The notes: generated by a model from the sequence alone, not told the origin. DNA of 64,000 nucleotides from CAIUKV01 sp041659105 (GCA_041659105.1 JBAZYX010000003.1:18960-82959); one strand, 5' to 3'; numbered from the stretch's first letter, positions 31,953-40,430 are shown. Made by a program: numbers and translations.

Positions 31953-33869
31953 GTGGGCGAGCACTCCGACGTAGCCGGTCCCACCGCCCTCCAGGCCGTC
32001 GTCGGCATCGACGCGGGCTTCCTCCACACCGAGACGCCCAGCACGCACTGGCACGTCGTCGGGGTGATCGTGCTCGACGACTCCGACGCACTGGAGCCGT
32101 TCGACGCGGAGCTGCTGCGGCGCGTCCTCGCCGACCGGATCGAGCACGTCGAGGTGCTCCGGCGCCGGGTCGTCGACTCCTCGATGGGCATCTCCCAGCC
32201 GCAGTGGCAGCACACCCACGTGGACATCGACGCGCACGTGGGGAGCACGACCCTTCCCGACGGGTCGGGCCTGCCCGAGCTCGCGGCGCTCGCGGGGGAG
32301 ATCGGGAGCCGGCCGCTGCGGCGCGACCGTCCGATGTGGGAGTTCACCGTCGTCGACGGCCTGGCCGACGGCCGCAAGGCGATGATCGCCAAGATCCACC
32401 ACTCCCTGGTCGACGGCGTGGCCGCGGTCGGGGTGCTGGGGGCGATCTTCGACCCGGAGCCCACGGTGCCGCCGGTGCGCGCCACCGGCGCGGACGAGGT
32501 CGAGCCGTTCCCGGGCCGGCGCGAGTACTTCGCGGCGGCGGCCCGCACGGTGGTCGACCAGCCCGCAGTGGTGGCGCGCTCCTTCACGCGGCTCGTGCGG
32601 ACGGCGTTGCAGGTCGTGCACCAGGTGCGCCACCGCGAGGGGGGCCCGACCCTGCCGCTCACCGCGCCGCGCACATGCCTCTCCCGGTCGATCACGCCCG
32701 CGCGCGCGGCCGCCTTCGCCACGCTCGAGCTCGACGCGGTCAAGGAGGTGCGGCGGGCGTTCGGCGTCACCTTCAACGACGTCGCGGTCTCGATCGCGGC
32801 CGGCGTGGTGCGCGAATGGCTCGACGAGGCCGACGACCTCCCCGACCGGCCGCTGGTGGCCGCGATCCCCACCTCGGTGCGGACCGAGACCGGCGGGATC
32901 GCGGGCAACGAGGTGTCGACCCTCTTCGGTGCGCTGCCGACCCACCTCGCCGACCCGGGCGACCGGGTGCGCTTCGTGGCCGCGGAGATGCCCGGGGCGA
33001 AGGCCTTCCACGAGGAGCTCGGGCCCCACACGCTCGGGTCGCTCGCCCTCGTCGCTCCGTGGAACCTCGCCGCGTTGCTCTTCCGGACCTACTCCGACCT
33101 CGGCCTGGCCAACCGGCTGCCCCCCGTGGTCAACCTCGTGCTCACGAGCGTGCCCGGCCCGCCGATGCCGCTCTTCTGCGGCGGGGCGCGCATGGAGTCG
33201 CTGTTCCCGCTCGGTCCGATCTTCGACGGGGCCGCGCTGAACGTCACGGTGGTCAGCTACACCGACAAGGTCTGCATCGGCTTCCTCACCTGCCCCGACG
33301 TGTGCCCGCCCGTGCAGCACCTCGCCGACGCCGTGCCCGCGGTGGTCGACGAGCTGGTCGGCGCGGCCCGCGCCCTCGATCTCGCACCATCCCGAAAGGA
33401 GACGGCCATGGACGTCCAGGAGCGCAACCGTCAGGCCCTTGCCGCCGTGCAGGAACGCCGCGACGACTACTACGAGGCGATCCTCGATCTCGAGAAGGCC
33501 ATGGCGCGCGCGGCCGGTGACGACCCTGCGGGGTGGGCCGCCGCCGCCTCCCTGGCCGCCATCGAGACGCGGGGCGTGCTCCGCCACCACATCACCGAGA
33601 CCGAGGCCCCCGGCAGCTTCTACGACGACATCGTCGAGAACTACCCCAACCTCGGCCACGCGGCCGAGAAGCTGCGGGCCGAGCACGGCCCGCTGCGCGA
33701 CGGCGCCGACGCCCTCGTGGAGACGCTCTCCACGGTGCACGACGACGCCGGCGTGGACGCGGCCCGGCACGAGGCGCTCGAGGTCTTGCGGGCGCTCCTG
33801 GCCCACCGCCACCGCGGCGCCGAGCTCGTCTACGACGCCTACAACGTCGACGTCGCCACCGGTGACTGA
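31953..33869 (+). CDS. WS/DGAT acyltransferase read in frame into a hemerythrin-like protein
   Basis: 638 residues in one open frame. Residues 1-480 are a wax ester synthase / diacylglycerol acyltransferase: the active-site HHSLVDG at about 148-154, PLRRDRPMWEF, and the C-terminal NLVLTSVPGPPMPLFCGG block. From residue 486 the frame runs on as MDVQERNRQALAA... with a helical, His/Glu-rich protein resembling a hemerythrin (LRHHITETE, LRAEHGPL, LAHRHRGAELVYDAYN). A strong internal ribosome site (AAAGGAG) precedes an in-frame ATG at 33408, and the WS/DGAT domain normally ends just there. So it was probably two genes; a stop may have been lost. Makes wax esters or triacylglycerol at the membrane. 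Confidence 0.82.
   Translation: MGEHSDVAGPTALQAVVGIDAGFLHTETPSTHWHVVGVIVLDDSDALEPFDAELLRRVLADRIEHVEVLRRRVVDSSMGISQPQWQHTHVDIDAHVGSTTLPDGSGLPELAALAGEIGSRPLRRDRPMWEFTVVDGLADGRKAMIAKIHHSLVDGVAAVGVLGAIFDPEPTVPPVRATGADEVEPFPGRREYFAAAARTVVDQPAVVARSFTRLVRTALQVVHQVRHREGGPTLPLTAPRTCLSRSITPARAAAFATLELDAVKEVRRAFGVTFNDVAVSIAAGVVREWLDEADDLPDRPLVAAIPTSVRTETGGIAGNEVSTLFGALPTHLADPGDRVRFVAAEMPGAKAFHEELGPHTLGSLALVAPWNLAALLFRTYSDLGLANRLPPVVNLVLTSVPGPPMPLFCGGARMESLFPLGPIFDGAALNVTVVSYTDKVCIGFLTCPDVCPPVQHLADAVPAVVDELVGAARALDLAPSRKETAMDVQERNRQALAAVQERRDDYYEAILDLEKAMARAAGDDPAGWAAAASLAAIETRGVLRHHITETEAPGSFYDDIVENYPNLGHAAEKLRAEHGPLRDGADALVETLSTVHDDAGVDAARHEALEVLRALLAHRHRGAELVYDAYNVDVATGD
33408..33869 (+). other. Internal start: hemerythrin-like protein
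   Basis: AAAGGAG at 33395-33401 with a 6-nt spacer is the best ribosome site of the neighbourhood. It should allow independent synthesis of a 153-residue HHE-type protein from the same frame as the WS/DGAT gene. Helical; His residues in RHH, GHAAEK, EHG, AHRHR could bind a metal pair. Confidence 0.6.
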
Positions 33870-34635
33870 CGCCGCGGCACCGGCGGACCTGCGGGCCCGC
33901 TCGGTCGACCTGGCCAACCGCGTCGGCGAGAAGTTCCTGCGCTGGCTCGATCGCTACTACGCCAAGCACTCGCTCGTGGGCGACCACGGGTTCTTCGACG
34001 TCGACGACTTCCCCTGGGTGCGGCGGGTCGAGGCCCGCTGGCCCGCGATCCGGGCCGAGCTCGACGACGTGCTGCGCGACGTCGAGCACCTGCCCAACTT
34101 CCAGGACATCTCCACCGACCAGCGCAAGCTCACCCAGGACGACCGCTGGAAGACGTACTTCCTGTACGGCTACGGGTTCCAGGTCGACGACCACATCGCC
34201 CGCTGCCCGGAGACCGCACGCGCGCTCGCCGACATCCCGGGGATGACCACGGCGATGTTCTCGATCTTCGCCCCCCGCAAGCGGATCCCGGCCCACGGCG
34301 GGCCCTACAAGGGCGTGCTCCGGTACCACCTCGCGCTCCGGGTGCCGGAGCCCACCGACGCGTGCGGCATCACCGTGCGGGGCGAGACCCGGCACTGGGA
34401 GGAGGGCCGCAGCCTGGTGTTCGACGACGTGTGGGAGCACGAGGCCTGGAACGACACCGACGGCACCCGCGTGGTGCTCTTCGTCGACTTCATCCGGCCC
34501 ATGCGCGCGCCCGCGCGCTGGCTCAACGCGATCGTGCTGCGGGCGATCGCGTACTCACCGTTCGTGCAGGACGGCAAGGCCCGGCACAAGGCCTGGGAGC
34601 AGCGCTTCGAGGAGATCCGCGGCCGCGCCGCGTGA
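33862..34635 (+). CDS. Aspartyl/asparaginyl beta-hydroxylase family protein
   Basis: 257 residues with the Asp/Asn beta-hydroxylase domain: TTAMFSIFAPRKRIPAHGGPYKGVLRYHLALRVP carries the first iron-ligand His region and a basic 2-oxoglutarate pocket, and RSLVFDDVWEHEAWNDTDGTRVVLFVDFIRP the second His ligand and partner residues. Bacterial members (LpxO type) 2-hydroxylate fatty acyl groups of lipids rather than proteins. GTG 33862 overlaps the upstream gene by 8 bp. It sits in the WS/DGAT transcript, so hydroxylation of an acyl chain is a reasonable guess. Confidence 0.82.
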   Translation: MTDAAAPADLRARSVDLANRVGEKFLRWLDRYYAKHSLVGDHGFFDVDDFPWVRRVEARWPAIRAELDDVLRDVEHLPNFQDISTDQRKLTQDDRWKTYFLYGYGFQVDDHIARCPETARALADIPGMTTAMFSIFAPRKRIPAHGGPYKGVLRYHLALRVPEPTDACGITVRGETRHWEEGRSLVFDDVWEHEAWNDTDGTRVVLFVDFIRPMRAPARWLNAIVLRAIAYSPFVQDGKARHKAWEQRFEEIRGRAA

Positions 34636-34636
34636 C

Positions 34637-35857
34637 CTACCCCGCCTCGGCGTCGACGAGCTGGTCGCCGTCGGTGAGCACCTTGCAGATCACGTCGGCG
34701 GCGTCGTCGAGCAGGTCTGCGTCGTGGTCGGCCATGAGGCTGAGCCGGAGCAGCCCGGAGTTGCCGTGGCTGGCCGGCGGGATGACCGGGTTGCAGAACA
34801 CCCCGAGCTCGAACAGGTCGCGGAAGGTGAACACCGTCGACAGGTCGTCGTGATGCTTCAGCGGGATCGTGACGATCGCGCTCTCGGCCGGGTTGGTGCG
34901 GATGCCCCGATCGGTGAGTGCGCCGATCAGGTGCTCGACGTTGGCCCGGAGCCGGCCCGGCCGGTCGGGCTCGGCCCGCAGGATCCGCAGCGCGGCGAGC
35001 GCGGCGGCCATGGAGGCCGGCACGTTGGACGCCGTGAAGATGAACGGCTCCGCGGTGATGGTGAGGAGCTCGATGGCCTCGGCGCTGCCGAGCACGGCGC
35101 CGCCGCAGGACCCGAGTGCCTTCGAGAACGTGATGGTGGTGATGTCGATCAGGTCGAGCAGGCCGTAGAGCTCGCCCGCACCCCGGCCCCGCTCGCCCAG
35201 CACGCCGAGCCCGTGGGCCTCGTCGTCGAACACGAACGCGTTGGGGGTGGTGCGGACGGCCTCGACGATCTCGGTCAGGGGCGCGGTGTCGCCGCGCATG
35301 GAGTAGACGCCGTCGACGATCACGCCCTTGGCCGCGGCCTCGGGGAGGTCGGCGAGGATCGCCGCGAGCTGGTCGGCGTCGTTGTGCCGGAACCGCTTCA
35401 GCTGGGCGCCCGAGAGCCGGATCGCCGTCACCAGGGAGTTGTGGGCTTCCTTGTCGACGACCGCGTAGTCGGACCGGCCGAGGAAGCCGGAGATCCCGCA
35501 GAGGTTGGCGACGTATCCGGTGGAGAAGACGAGCGCGGCTTCCGTGCCGTAGAAGTCGGCCAGCTCGGTCTCGAGGTCGCGGTGGAGCGGCAGCGTGCCG
35601 TTGAGCAGGCGCGACCCGGTGACCCCGGTCCCGTACTTCGCCGTGGCCGCCTGCGCGGCCGCGATGACGTCGGGGTGATAGGAGAGCGAGAGGTAGTTGT
35701 TGGACCCGAAGTTGGTGACCTCGCGGCCCTCGATGGTGAACTTCGGGGTCGCCGCGCTCTCGACCATCTTGTAGTACGGCCAGAGGTGCTCGGCCTTGGC
35801 GAAGCGGTACGGCTCGATGCGTGGGAACGCCTCCAGCCGCTCTTTGAACAGGCTCAT
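34637..35857 (-). CDS. Alpha-oxoamine synthase (PLP; AONS/SPT/KBL group)
   Basis: 406 residues. NFGSNNYLSLSYHPDV and GSRLLNGTLPLHRDLE are N-terminal landmarks, FVFDDEAHGLGVLGERGRG holds the PLP-contacting Asp/His, and TITFSKALGSCGG the Schiff-base Lys. This group condenses an amino acid with an acyl-CoA: 8-amino-7-oxononanoate, 2-amino-3-ketobutyrate, 5-aminolevulinate or 3-ketosphinganine synthases. The family sub-type is not clear. The next two genes on the strand and the adjacent beta-hydroxylase suggest lipid or autoinducer (CqsA-like) synthesis. It overlaps the upstream E2-like gene by TCAT/ATGA. Confidence 0.85.
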   Translation of the reverse strand: MSLFKERLEAFPRIEPYRFAKAEHLWPYYKMVESAATPKFTIEGREVTNFGSNNYLSLSYHPDVIAAAQAATAKYGTGVTGSRLLNGTLPLHRDLETELADFYGTEAALVFSTGYVANLCGISGFLGRSDYAVVDKEAHNSLVTAIRLSGAQLKRFRHNDADQLAAILADLPEAAAKGVIVDGVYSMRGDTAPLTEIVEAVRTTPNAFVFDDEAHGLGVLGERGRGAGELYGLLDLIDITTITFSKALGSCGGAVLGSAEAIELLTITAEPFIFTASNVPASMAAALAALRILRAEPDRPGRLRANVEHLIGALTDRGIRTNPAESAIVTIPLKHHDDLSTVFTFRDLFELGVFCNPVIPPASHGNSGLLRLSLMADHDADLLDDAADVICKVLTDGDQLVDAEAG

Positions 35858-36768
35858 CCAGCCCCCATCGGACCCGCTTCCCCCGTGATTGGCGACGAGG
35901 GTAACCCGTGCGCACCGTCCGGCGACATTTCGTTCGCCTCCACGCCGGCCGCAGCCGGATCCTCCACGATGCGCTTGAAGTGCTGGATCGAGCGCCAGGC
36001 GGTGAAGCCGTCCTCCGTGCGCTCGTCGAAGGAGTACGTGACCCGCATGACCCGCCGCCGGTCCGGTCCGCTCGTGGGCGAGCCGGGCTCGTTCACCGGG
36101 CGGCCGAGGACGCAGAAGATCCCGGTGGTGCCGTACTCGTAGAGGTGGTGGTAGCCCGCGGGCATGCCGAAGCTGGCCATGTGGGCGATGAAGGCCGACG
36201 CGAACATCGGGTCCTGGTCGACGTACCAGCCCGGGAGCAGGCCGAACCGGTCGGCCACCTTCACCGCACCGAGGGCGGCCCGACGTACCACGCCGGGGAA
36301 CTTCAGGAGCAGGGCCAGCTCCTTGTCGACCCCCTGGGGACCGCCGAAGCGGTCCTCGTAGGTCTTGTGCTGGACGCCGGCCACGAGGTCGGCGAAGGAC
36401 TCGTCGGGCGGGAAGGCGCGCTTCACCACCGCCATCGGGGAGCCCTCCTGCAGGCGGCGCTTCACCGCGAACGAGAACACGATCTCGCGCCGCTGGTAGA
36501 TCCGCCCGCCGGCCACGAAGCGGTTCATGGTGGGGTAGCGGGTCATGCAGTCGCGGATGCCCCAGAGCGCGAGGTGGAAGACGTCGGCCGGGGTGGCGGG
36601 GTGGGCCTCGTTGAACTCCCGCAGCCAGGCATCGGTGCGGTGGAGGGCGAGCTCGATGTCGAAGTAGTACACGGACTCGTTGCGTCCGGGCATGAGGTAC
36701 GGCATCACCTGGCGGTTGAGCGGCAGGTCGCGGACGAGGTCGCCGTCGGATCGGCGCCACCAGGACAT
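35854..36768 (-). CDS. CAT/2-oxoacid dehydrogenase E2-like acyltransferase
   Basis: 304 residues with a chloramphenicol-acetyltransferase / E2 catalytic fold and no lipoyl domain. NRQVMPYLMPGRNESVYYFDIEL, LALWGIRDCMTRYPTMNRFVAGGRIYQRREIVFSFAVKRR and GYHHLYEYGTTGIFCVLG align with this architecture; a His in HHLYEYG is a candidate catalytic residue. It may transfer an acyl group in the same pathway as the downstream oxoamine synthase, to which it is coupled by a 4-bp overlap. TAGTCT lies 8 nt before ATG 36768. Confidence 0.7.
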   Translation of the reverse strand: MSWWRRSDGDLVRDLPLNRQVMPYLMPGRNESVYYFDIELALHRTDAWLREFNEAHPATPADVFHLALWGIRDCMTRYPTMNRFVAGGRIYQRREIVFSFAVKRRLQEGSPMAVVKRAFPPDESFADLVAGVQHKTYEDRFGGPQGVDKELALLLKFPGVVRRAALGAVKVADRFGLLPGWYVDQDPMFASAFIAHMASFGMPAGYHHLYEYGTTGIFCVLGRPVNEPGSPTSGPDRRRVMRVTYSFDERTEDGFTAWRSIQHFKRIVEDPAAAGVEANEMSPDGAHGLPSSPITGEAGPMGAG

Positions 36769-36776
36769 CGCGGCAG

Positions 36777-36782
36777 AGACTA
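36777..36782 (-). promoter_or_regulatory. -10 box TAGTCT before the E2-like/oxoamine synthase pair
   Basis: Eight nt upstream of ATG 36768. Confidence 0.4.
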
Positions 36783-37772
36783 CGCCGGGGGAAGCGCCCG
36801 GGGCCCGATGGGTCCCCCGGTGGTGTAGCCCTCCGGCAGCAGCACCGTGCCGTCGACCGTCCGGTAGTACACCTGCCACTGGTAGTACCCGTCGTACGCG
36901 CGGGGGTCGTCGAGCAGGTTCTGGGCGTAGGCCTTGACCGCCGTGACGTAGCCCGAGTCGTGGTTGTAGGCGAAGATCGCCTTGTCCATGTCGGCCGGAC
37001 CGCCGGCCGCCTTCAGGTAGCGGCCCGCGGCGAGGATCGCGTCCCGGTTGTCGTTCACGTCGCCGCCGTTGCCGTACGCCTGCCACGTGCTGGGGATGAA
37101 CTGCATCGGGCCCTGCGCGCCGGCGGTGCTGTTGCCCCGGATGCGGCCCATGCGCGTCTCGAGGAAGTGGATCGCGGCGAGGTAGGCCCAGGCGATGCCG
37201 CTGTCCCGCTCGGCCTCCGCGTAGTAGCCCCGCATCGCGTCGGGCGACGGCGGGGTGAGGATCGTCCAGTCGGGGAGCGAGGTCTGGGGCGGGGTGAGCC
37301 TCGACAGCGCGGCGCTGGCGTCGAGGTTGCCCTGGACCCACGGCCGGACGTCGACCGGGAGCGTCGCGAGCACGCCCGGGACCCAGTCGGCGTGGTTGCT
37401 CAGCTGGCGGTAGGCGAGCTGCTGCTCCCAGCCCAGCACCCGCAGGCGGGCCGGGTCGCGGTCGTCGCCCCGGAGCGCGCGCTCGACCCGGGTGAGCGTG
37501 GCCGTCGTCGCCTCGGCGCTCGCCGGCGGGGCGATCACCTCCGGGCTCGCCACCAGCGTGGTGGTGGTCGTGGGCGGCGCGCTGACCGGCGTGGTCGGGG
37601 CCGGCCCGGTGACGACCGAGTCGGTGTCGCCACCGCCGCGCGTCACCGCGGTCACGACGGCCACGACCGCAACCGCCAGCACGAGCGCCCCGACCCCGAG
37701 CGCGACCCGGCGGCGCTGCTGGCGCCGGCGGCGCGACCGGCGGTTCGCGGCGCCGTCGGGGGTCCTGGCCAT
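36780..37772 (-). CDS. Membrane-anchored lytic transglycosylase (MltB/SLT-like)
   Basis: 330 residues. A basic N-terminus (residues 1-22) is followed by a membrane segment (about 23-43), a Thr/Pro linker (VVTGPAPTTPVSAPPTTTTTLVASP) and a lysozyme-like domain. IHFLETRMGRIRGNSTAGAQGPMQFIPSTWQAYG is the MltB-type active site with the catalytic Glu in LETR; YNHDSGYVTAVKAYAQNLL is the later conserved block. It cleaves glycan strands of the wall from outside the membrane. Its 3' end is 12 bp before the E2-like start, but its own ATG 37772 seems separate. Confidence 0.86.
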   Translation of the reverse strand: MARTPDGAANRRSRRRRQQRRRVALGVGALVLAVAVVAVVTAVTRGGGDTDSVVTGPAPTTPVSAPPTTTTTLVASPEVIAPPASAEATTATLTRVERALRGDDRDPARLRVLGWEQQLAYRQLSNHADWVPGVLATLPVDVRPWVQGNLDASAALSRLTPPQTSLPDWTILTPPSPDAMRGYYAEAERDSGIAWAYLAAIHFLETRMGRIRGNSTAGAQGPMQFIPSTWQAYGNGGDVNDNRDAILAAGRYLKAAGGPADMDKAIFAYNHDSGYVTAVKAYAQNLLDDPRAYDGYYQWQVYYRTVDGTVLLPEGYTTGGPIGPRALPPA

Positions 37773-37810
37773 CGCCGGTCAGTGTGCCAGGAGCCCACCC
37801 GTCTCCGCGG

Positions 37811-37816
37811 TAGCGT
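37811..37816 (+). promoter_or_regulatory. -10 box TAGCGT, leaderless
   Basis: Seven nt before GTG 37824 of the PGA-hydrolase-like gene. Confidence 0.5.
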
Positions 37817-37823
37817 CGCCACG

Positions 37824-38396
37824 GTGTTCAACCGCCTCCTCCAGTGCTCCGCGGTGGACGAGCACGTCGTGCTGCGCTCGCCCGTGGGGTTCCTCGCGCT
37901 CCACGGCGGGATCGAGCCGGGCACCGAGGGGATGGCGCTCGCGGCCGCGGCCGCGGCCGGCGCGTCGGCGTACGTGGTGACGCAGCCGCGCTCACTCGGC
38001 TGGCACGTGTCGTCGCACCGCATCGTCACGGCGGAGGTACCCCGGCTCGCGGAGTTCCTCGACCACGTCGAGGTCGTCGTCTCCGTCCACGGCTACTTCC
38101 GTCCCGAGCAGGCCGACGCGCTCTTCGTGGGCGGCGGCGACCGCGCCCTCGCCGGCGTGTTGGCCCGGCGGTTGCGGGCGGTGGTCGGCGAGATGCCCGT
38201 GGTCGACGACCTGCCGGCGATCCCCCGGTCGATGCGGGGGGTGGATCCCCGCAACCCGGTCAACCGCAGCCGGGGCGGCGGCGTGCAGCTCGAGCTGCCC
38301 CACCGGGCCCGCACCGACGCCGGGGGAGCCAACCCCTCGGTCGCGGCCCGGGTCACCACGGTGCTCACGGAGTTCGCCCTCGAGCGGGCCGCCTGA
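37824..38396 (+). CDS. Poly-gamma-glutamate hydrolase-like protein
   Basis: 190 residues. FLALHGGIEPGTEGMALAAAAAAG carries the HGG..E zinc motif of the gamma-PGA hydrolase family (phage and Bacillus enzymes), VVSVHGYF the second His, and RNPVNRSRGGGVQLELP a C-terminal signature with catalytic residues. There is no signal peptide, so it probably acts inside the cell on a gamma-linked peptide. The TAGCGT box 7 nt before GTG 37824 marks the start of a three-gene operon with the salvage genes. Confidence 0.75.
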   Translation: MFNRLLQCSAVDEHVVLRSPVGFLALHGGIEPGTEGMALAAAAAAGASAYVVTQPRSLGWHVSSHRIVTAEVPRLAEFLDHVEVVVSVHGYFRPEQADALFVGGGDRALAGVLARRLRAVVGEMPVVDDLPAIPRSMRGVDPRNPVNRSRGGGVQLELPHRARTDAGGANPSVAARVTTVLTEFALERAA

Positions 38397-38398
38397 CC

Positions 38399-39121
38399 GT
38401 GGGGCGCCTCGCGGTGGTGGGCGGCCACACCATCCTCGACCTCGCGCTCGACGACGTGCTCGGGATGCCGAGTCGGGAGCGGCGGATCCCGGGTCCCGGC
38501 GGACCGGTCACGGTGGTCGACGCCGGCTCCGTGGTGTTCCTCCAGCGGCACCGCCAGCCCGACTACGTCCCCGCGAACCGGCTCGACCACCACGCGCACG
38601 CCGCCGCGCTGGTCGCCGCCGGGTGCGACCGGGTCCTCGCCATCGGGTCCGCAGGCGGGCTCACGCCGAGCCTCCCCGTGGGCACCACGCTCGTCCCCGA
38701 CGACTTCATCGCCTTCTCCGCCCAACCCGACAGCCGGTTCGCCGACGAGCGGGCCCTCTCGGTCCCCGGCTTCGCGCGGGACTGGCGCGCCCGCGTGCTC
38801 GCGGCGTGGACGGCGCACGCGCCCACGGCCCCGGTCGACGGCGGCGTCTACTGGCAAGCGCGCGGGCCCCGGTTCGAGACGCCGGCCGAGGTCCGGATGA
38901 TCGCGGCGTTCGCCGACGTCGTGGGGATGACGGTCGGGTCGGAGTGCGTCGCGTGCGCGGAGCGCGGCCTCGCGTACGCCGCCGTCTGCGTGGTGGACAA
39001 CCTCGCCAACGGCCTCGGCGACGCCGGCCTCACCGTGGAGGAGTTCGAGGCGGGCACGGCCGCCAACGTCGCCACGCTCGTCGCGACCCTGCGCGAGGTG
39101 GTGCCGGAGCTGGCCCGATGA
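38399..39121 (+). CDS. MTA/MTI phosphorylase (MtnP-like nucleoside phosphorylase)
   Basis: 240 residues of the purine-nucleoside phosphorylase type 2 family. VTVVDAGSVVFLQRHRQPDYVPANRLDHHAHAAAL is the MTAP N-terminal segment, AIGSAGGLTPSLPVGTTLVPDDFI the phosphate/ribose region, YWQARGPRFETPAEVRMIA and VGMTVGSECVACAERGLAYA the base and ribose sites. It cleaves methylthioadenosine or methylthioinosine with phosphate. The next gene is a deaminase of the MtaD group, overlapping by 4 bp, which favours the MTA to MTI route of salvage. GTG 38399 starts 3 nt after the previous stop. Confidence 0.8.
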   Translation: MGRLAVVGGHTILDLALDDVLGMPSRERRIPGPGGPVTVVDAGSVVFLQRHRQPDYVPANRLDHHAHAAALVAAGCDRVLAIGSAGGLTPSLPVGTTLVPDDFIAFSAQPDSRFADERALSVPGFARDWRARVLAAWTAHAPTAPVDGGVYWQARGPRFETPAEVRMIAAFADVVGMTVGSECVACAERGLAYAAVCVVDNLANGLGDAGLTVEEFEAGTAANVATLVATLREVVPELAR

Positions 39122-40377
39122 CCCGCGCGCTCACCGTGACCGGCGGGACGGTCGGCGGCGAACCGGCCGCCGTGCGCGCGGTCGACGGCGTGATCACCGC
39201 GGTCGGCGCGGACGTCACGGCGGTGGCGGGGGACACGCTGCTCGACGCCGGCGGCGGTTTCGTGCTCCCCGGCCTGGTGAACGGGCACACCCACGCGGCC
39301 ATGACGCTGTTCCGGGGCTGGGGCGACGACCTCCCGCTCATGGAGTGGCTCCAGACCCGCATCTGGCCCGCGGAGGCGAAGCTCGACGCCGACGACGTGT
39401 ACTGGGGAACCCGACTCGCGATCGCGGAGATGCTGCGCAGCGGCACCGTGCGCTTCTGGGACATGTACTGGCACGGCGACGCCGTCGCCCGCGCCGTCGA
39501 CGACGCCGGGATCCGCGGCGTGGTGGGCACCGTGGTGATCGACGGCGGCGACCCCGCGCGGGGCCGGGCCCTGCGGCCCGAGATCCTCGCCCAGCTCGAC
39601 GCCGCGGCGGAGCACGCGCCGCGGGTCACCCCGGGCCTGGGCCCGCACGCGGTGTACACGGTGTCGCCCGAGACGCTCACCTGGCTCGGCGACGTCGCGC
39701 GCGACCGGGGGATCCCGGTGCAGATCCACCTGGCCGAGACCGAGGACGAGGTGCTGCGTTGCCACGAGGAGCACGGAGTGGGCCCGGCGGCGCTCCTCGA
39801 CCGCTGCGGCCTGCTCGGCCCGTCGACGGTGCTCGCGCACTGCGTGTGGCTCGACGACACCGAGCTCGACCTCGTCGCCGAGCGCGGCGCGGTGATCGTC
39901 ACCAACCCGGTCTCGAACATGAAGCTCGCGGTCGGCGGGGTGTTCAACTACGAGGCGGCGCGGCACCGCGGCATCCCGGTCGGCCTCGGTACCGACGGCG
40001 CCGCGTCGAACAACTCGCTCGACCTGATCGCCGACGCGAAGTTCCTGTCGCTGCTCCAGAAGCACGCGCACAACGACGCCGCCGCGATGCCCGCATCGGA
40101 GGCGTGGGCCGTGGCCACCGGCGCCCGTGCCCCCGGGCTCGGCCAGCCGGGCGCGCTCGTGGTGGGCGCGCCCGCGGACTTCGTGGTGGTCCCGCCCGAC
40201 CGCCCCGAGCTCGGTCCCGGCGACCTCGTGCACAACCTCGTCTACGCGGCGTCGGGCTCGGTGGTCGACACCGTCGTGGTCGACGGACGCGTGGTGGCCG
40301 CGGGCGGTGTTGTCGACGACGCCGTGGAGGTCCGCGCCCGCGCCTTCGAGTGCGCGGCCCGTCTCGGCGTCGCCTGA
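39118..40377 (+). CDS. mtaD: Methylthioadenosine/S-adenosylhomocysteine deaminase family amidohydrolase
   Basis: 419 residues. PGLVNGHTHAAMTLFRGWGDDLPLMEWLQTRIWPAEAKL is the MtaD/TrzN opening with metal HxH, VQIHLAETEDEVL the metal His region, LAHCVWLDDTELDLVAERGAVIVTNPVSNMKLAVGG and GLGTDGAASNNSLDL the catalytic Asp block. It removes the 6-amino group of MTA or SAH. Its ATG overlaps the upstream phosphorylase stop by 4 bp, so the two probably act in series on methylthioadenosine. Related deaminases act in the futalosine route to menaquinone, a second possibility. Confidence 0.82.
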   Translation: MTRALTVTGGTVGGEPAAVRAVDGVITAVGADVTAVAGDTLLDAGGGFVLPGLVNGHTHAAMTLFRGWGDDLPLMEWLQTRIWPAEAKLDADDVYWGTRLAIAEMLRSGTVRFWDMYWHGDAVARAVDDAGIRGVVGTVVIDGGDPARGRALRPEILAQLDAAAEHAPRVTPGLGPHAVYTVSPETLTWLGDVARDRGIPVQIHLAETEDEVLRCHEEHGVGPAALLDRCGLLGPSTVLAHCVWLDDTELDLVAERGAVIVTNPVSNMKLAVGGVFNYEAARHRGIPVGLGTDGAASNNSLDLIADAKFLSLLQKHAHNDAAAMPASEAWAVATGARAPGLGQPGALVVGAPADFVVVPPDRPELGPGDLVHNLVYAASGSVVDTVVVDGRVVAAGGVVDDAVEVRARAFECAARLGVA

Positions 40378-40430
40378 CCCTGTTTGGACGCTTCGTCGGG
40401 TCAGGGCACGACAAACCGTCCAAACAAGGG
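40378..40430. repeat. Imperfect palindrome between convergent genes
   Basis: Left arm starts CCCTGTTTGGACGCTTCGTCG, right arm ends CGTCCAAACAAGGG with two or three mismatches and one bulge. It lies between the deaminase and HD genes. It shares TGTTTGGACGxTTxGT with the near-perfect palindrome 16648-16705. Confidence 0.7.
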
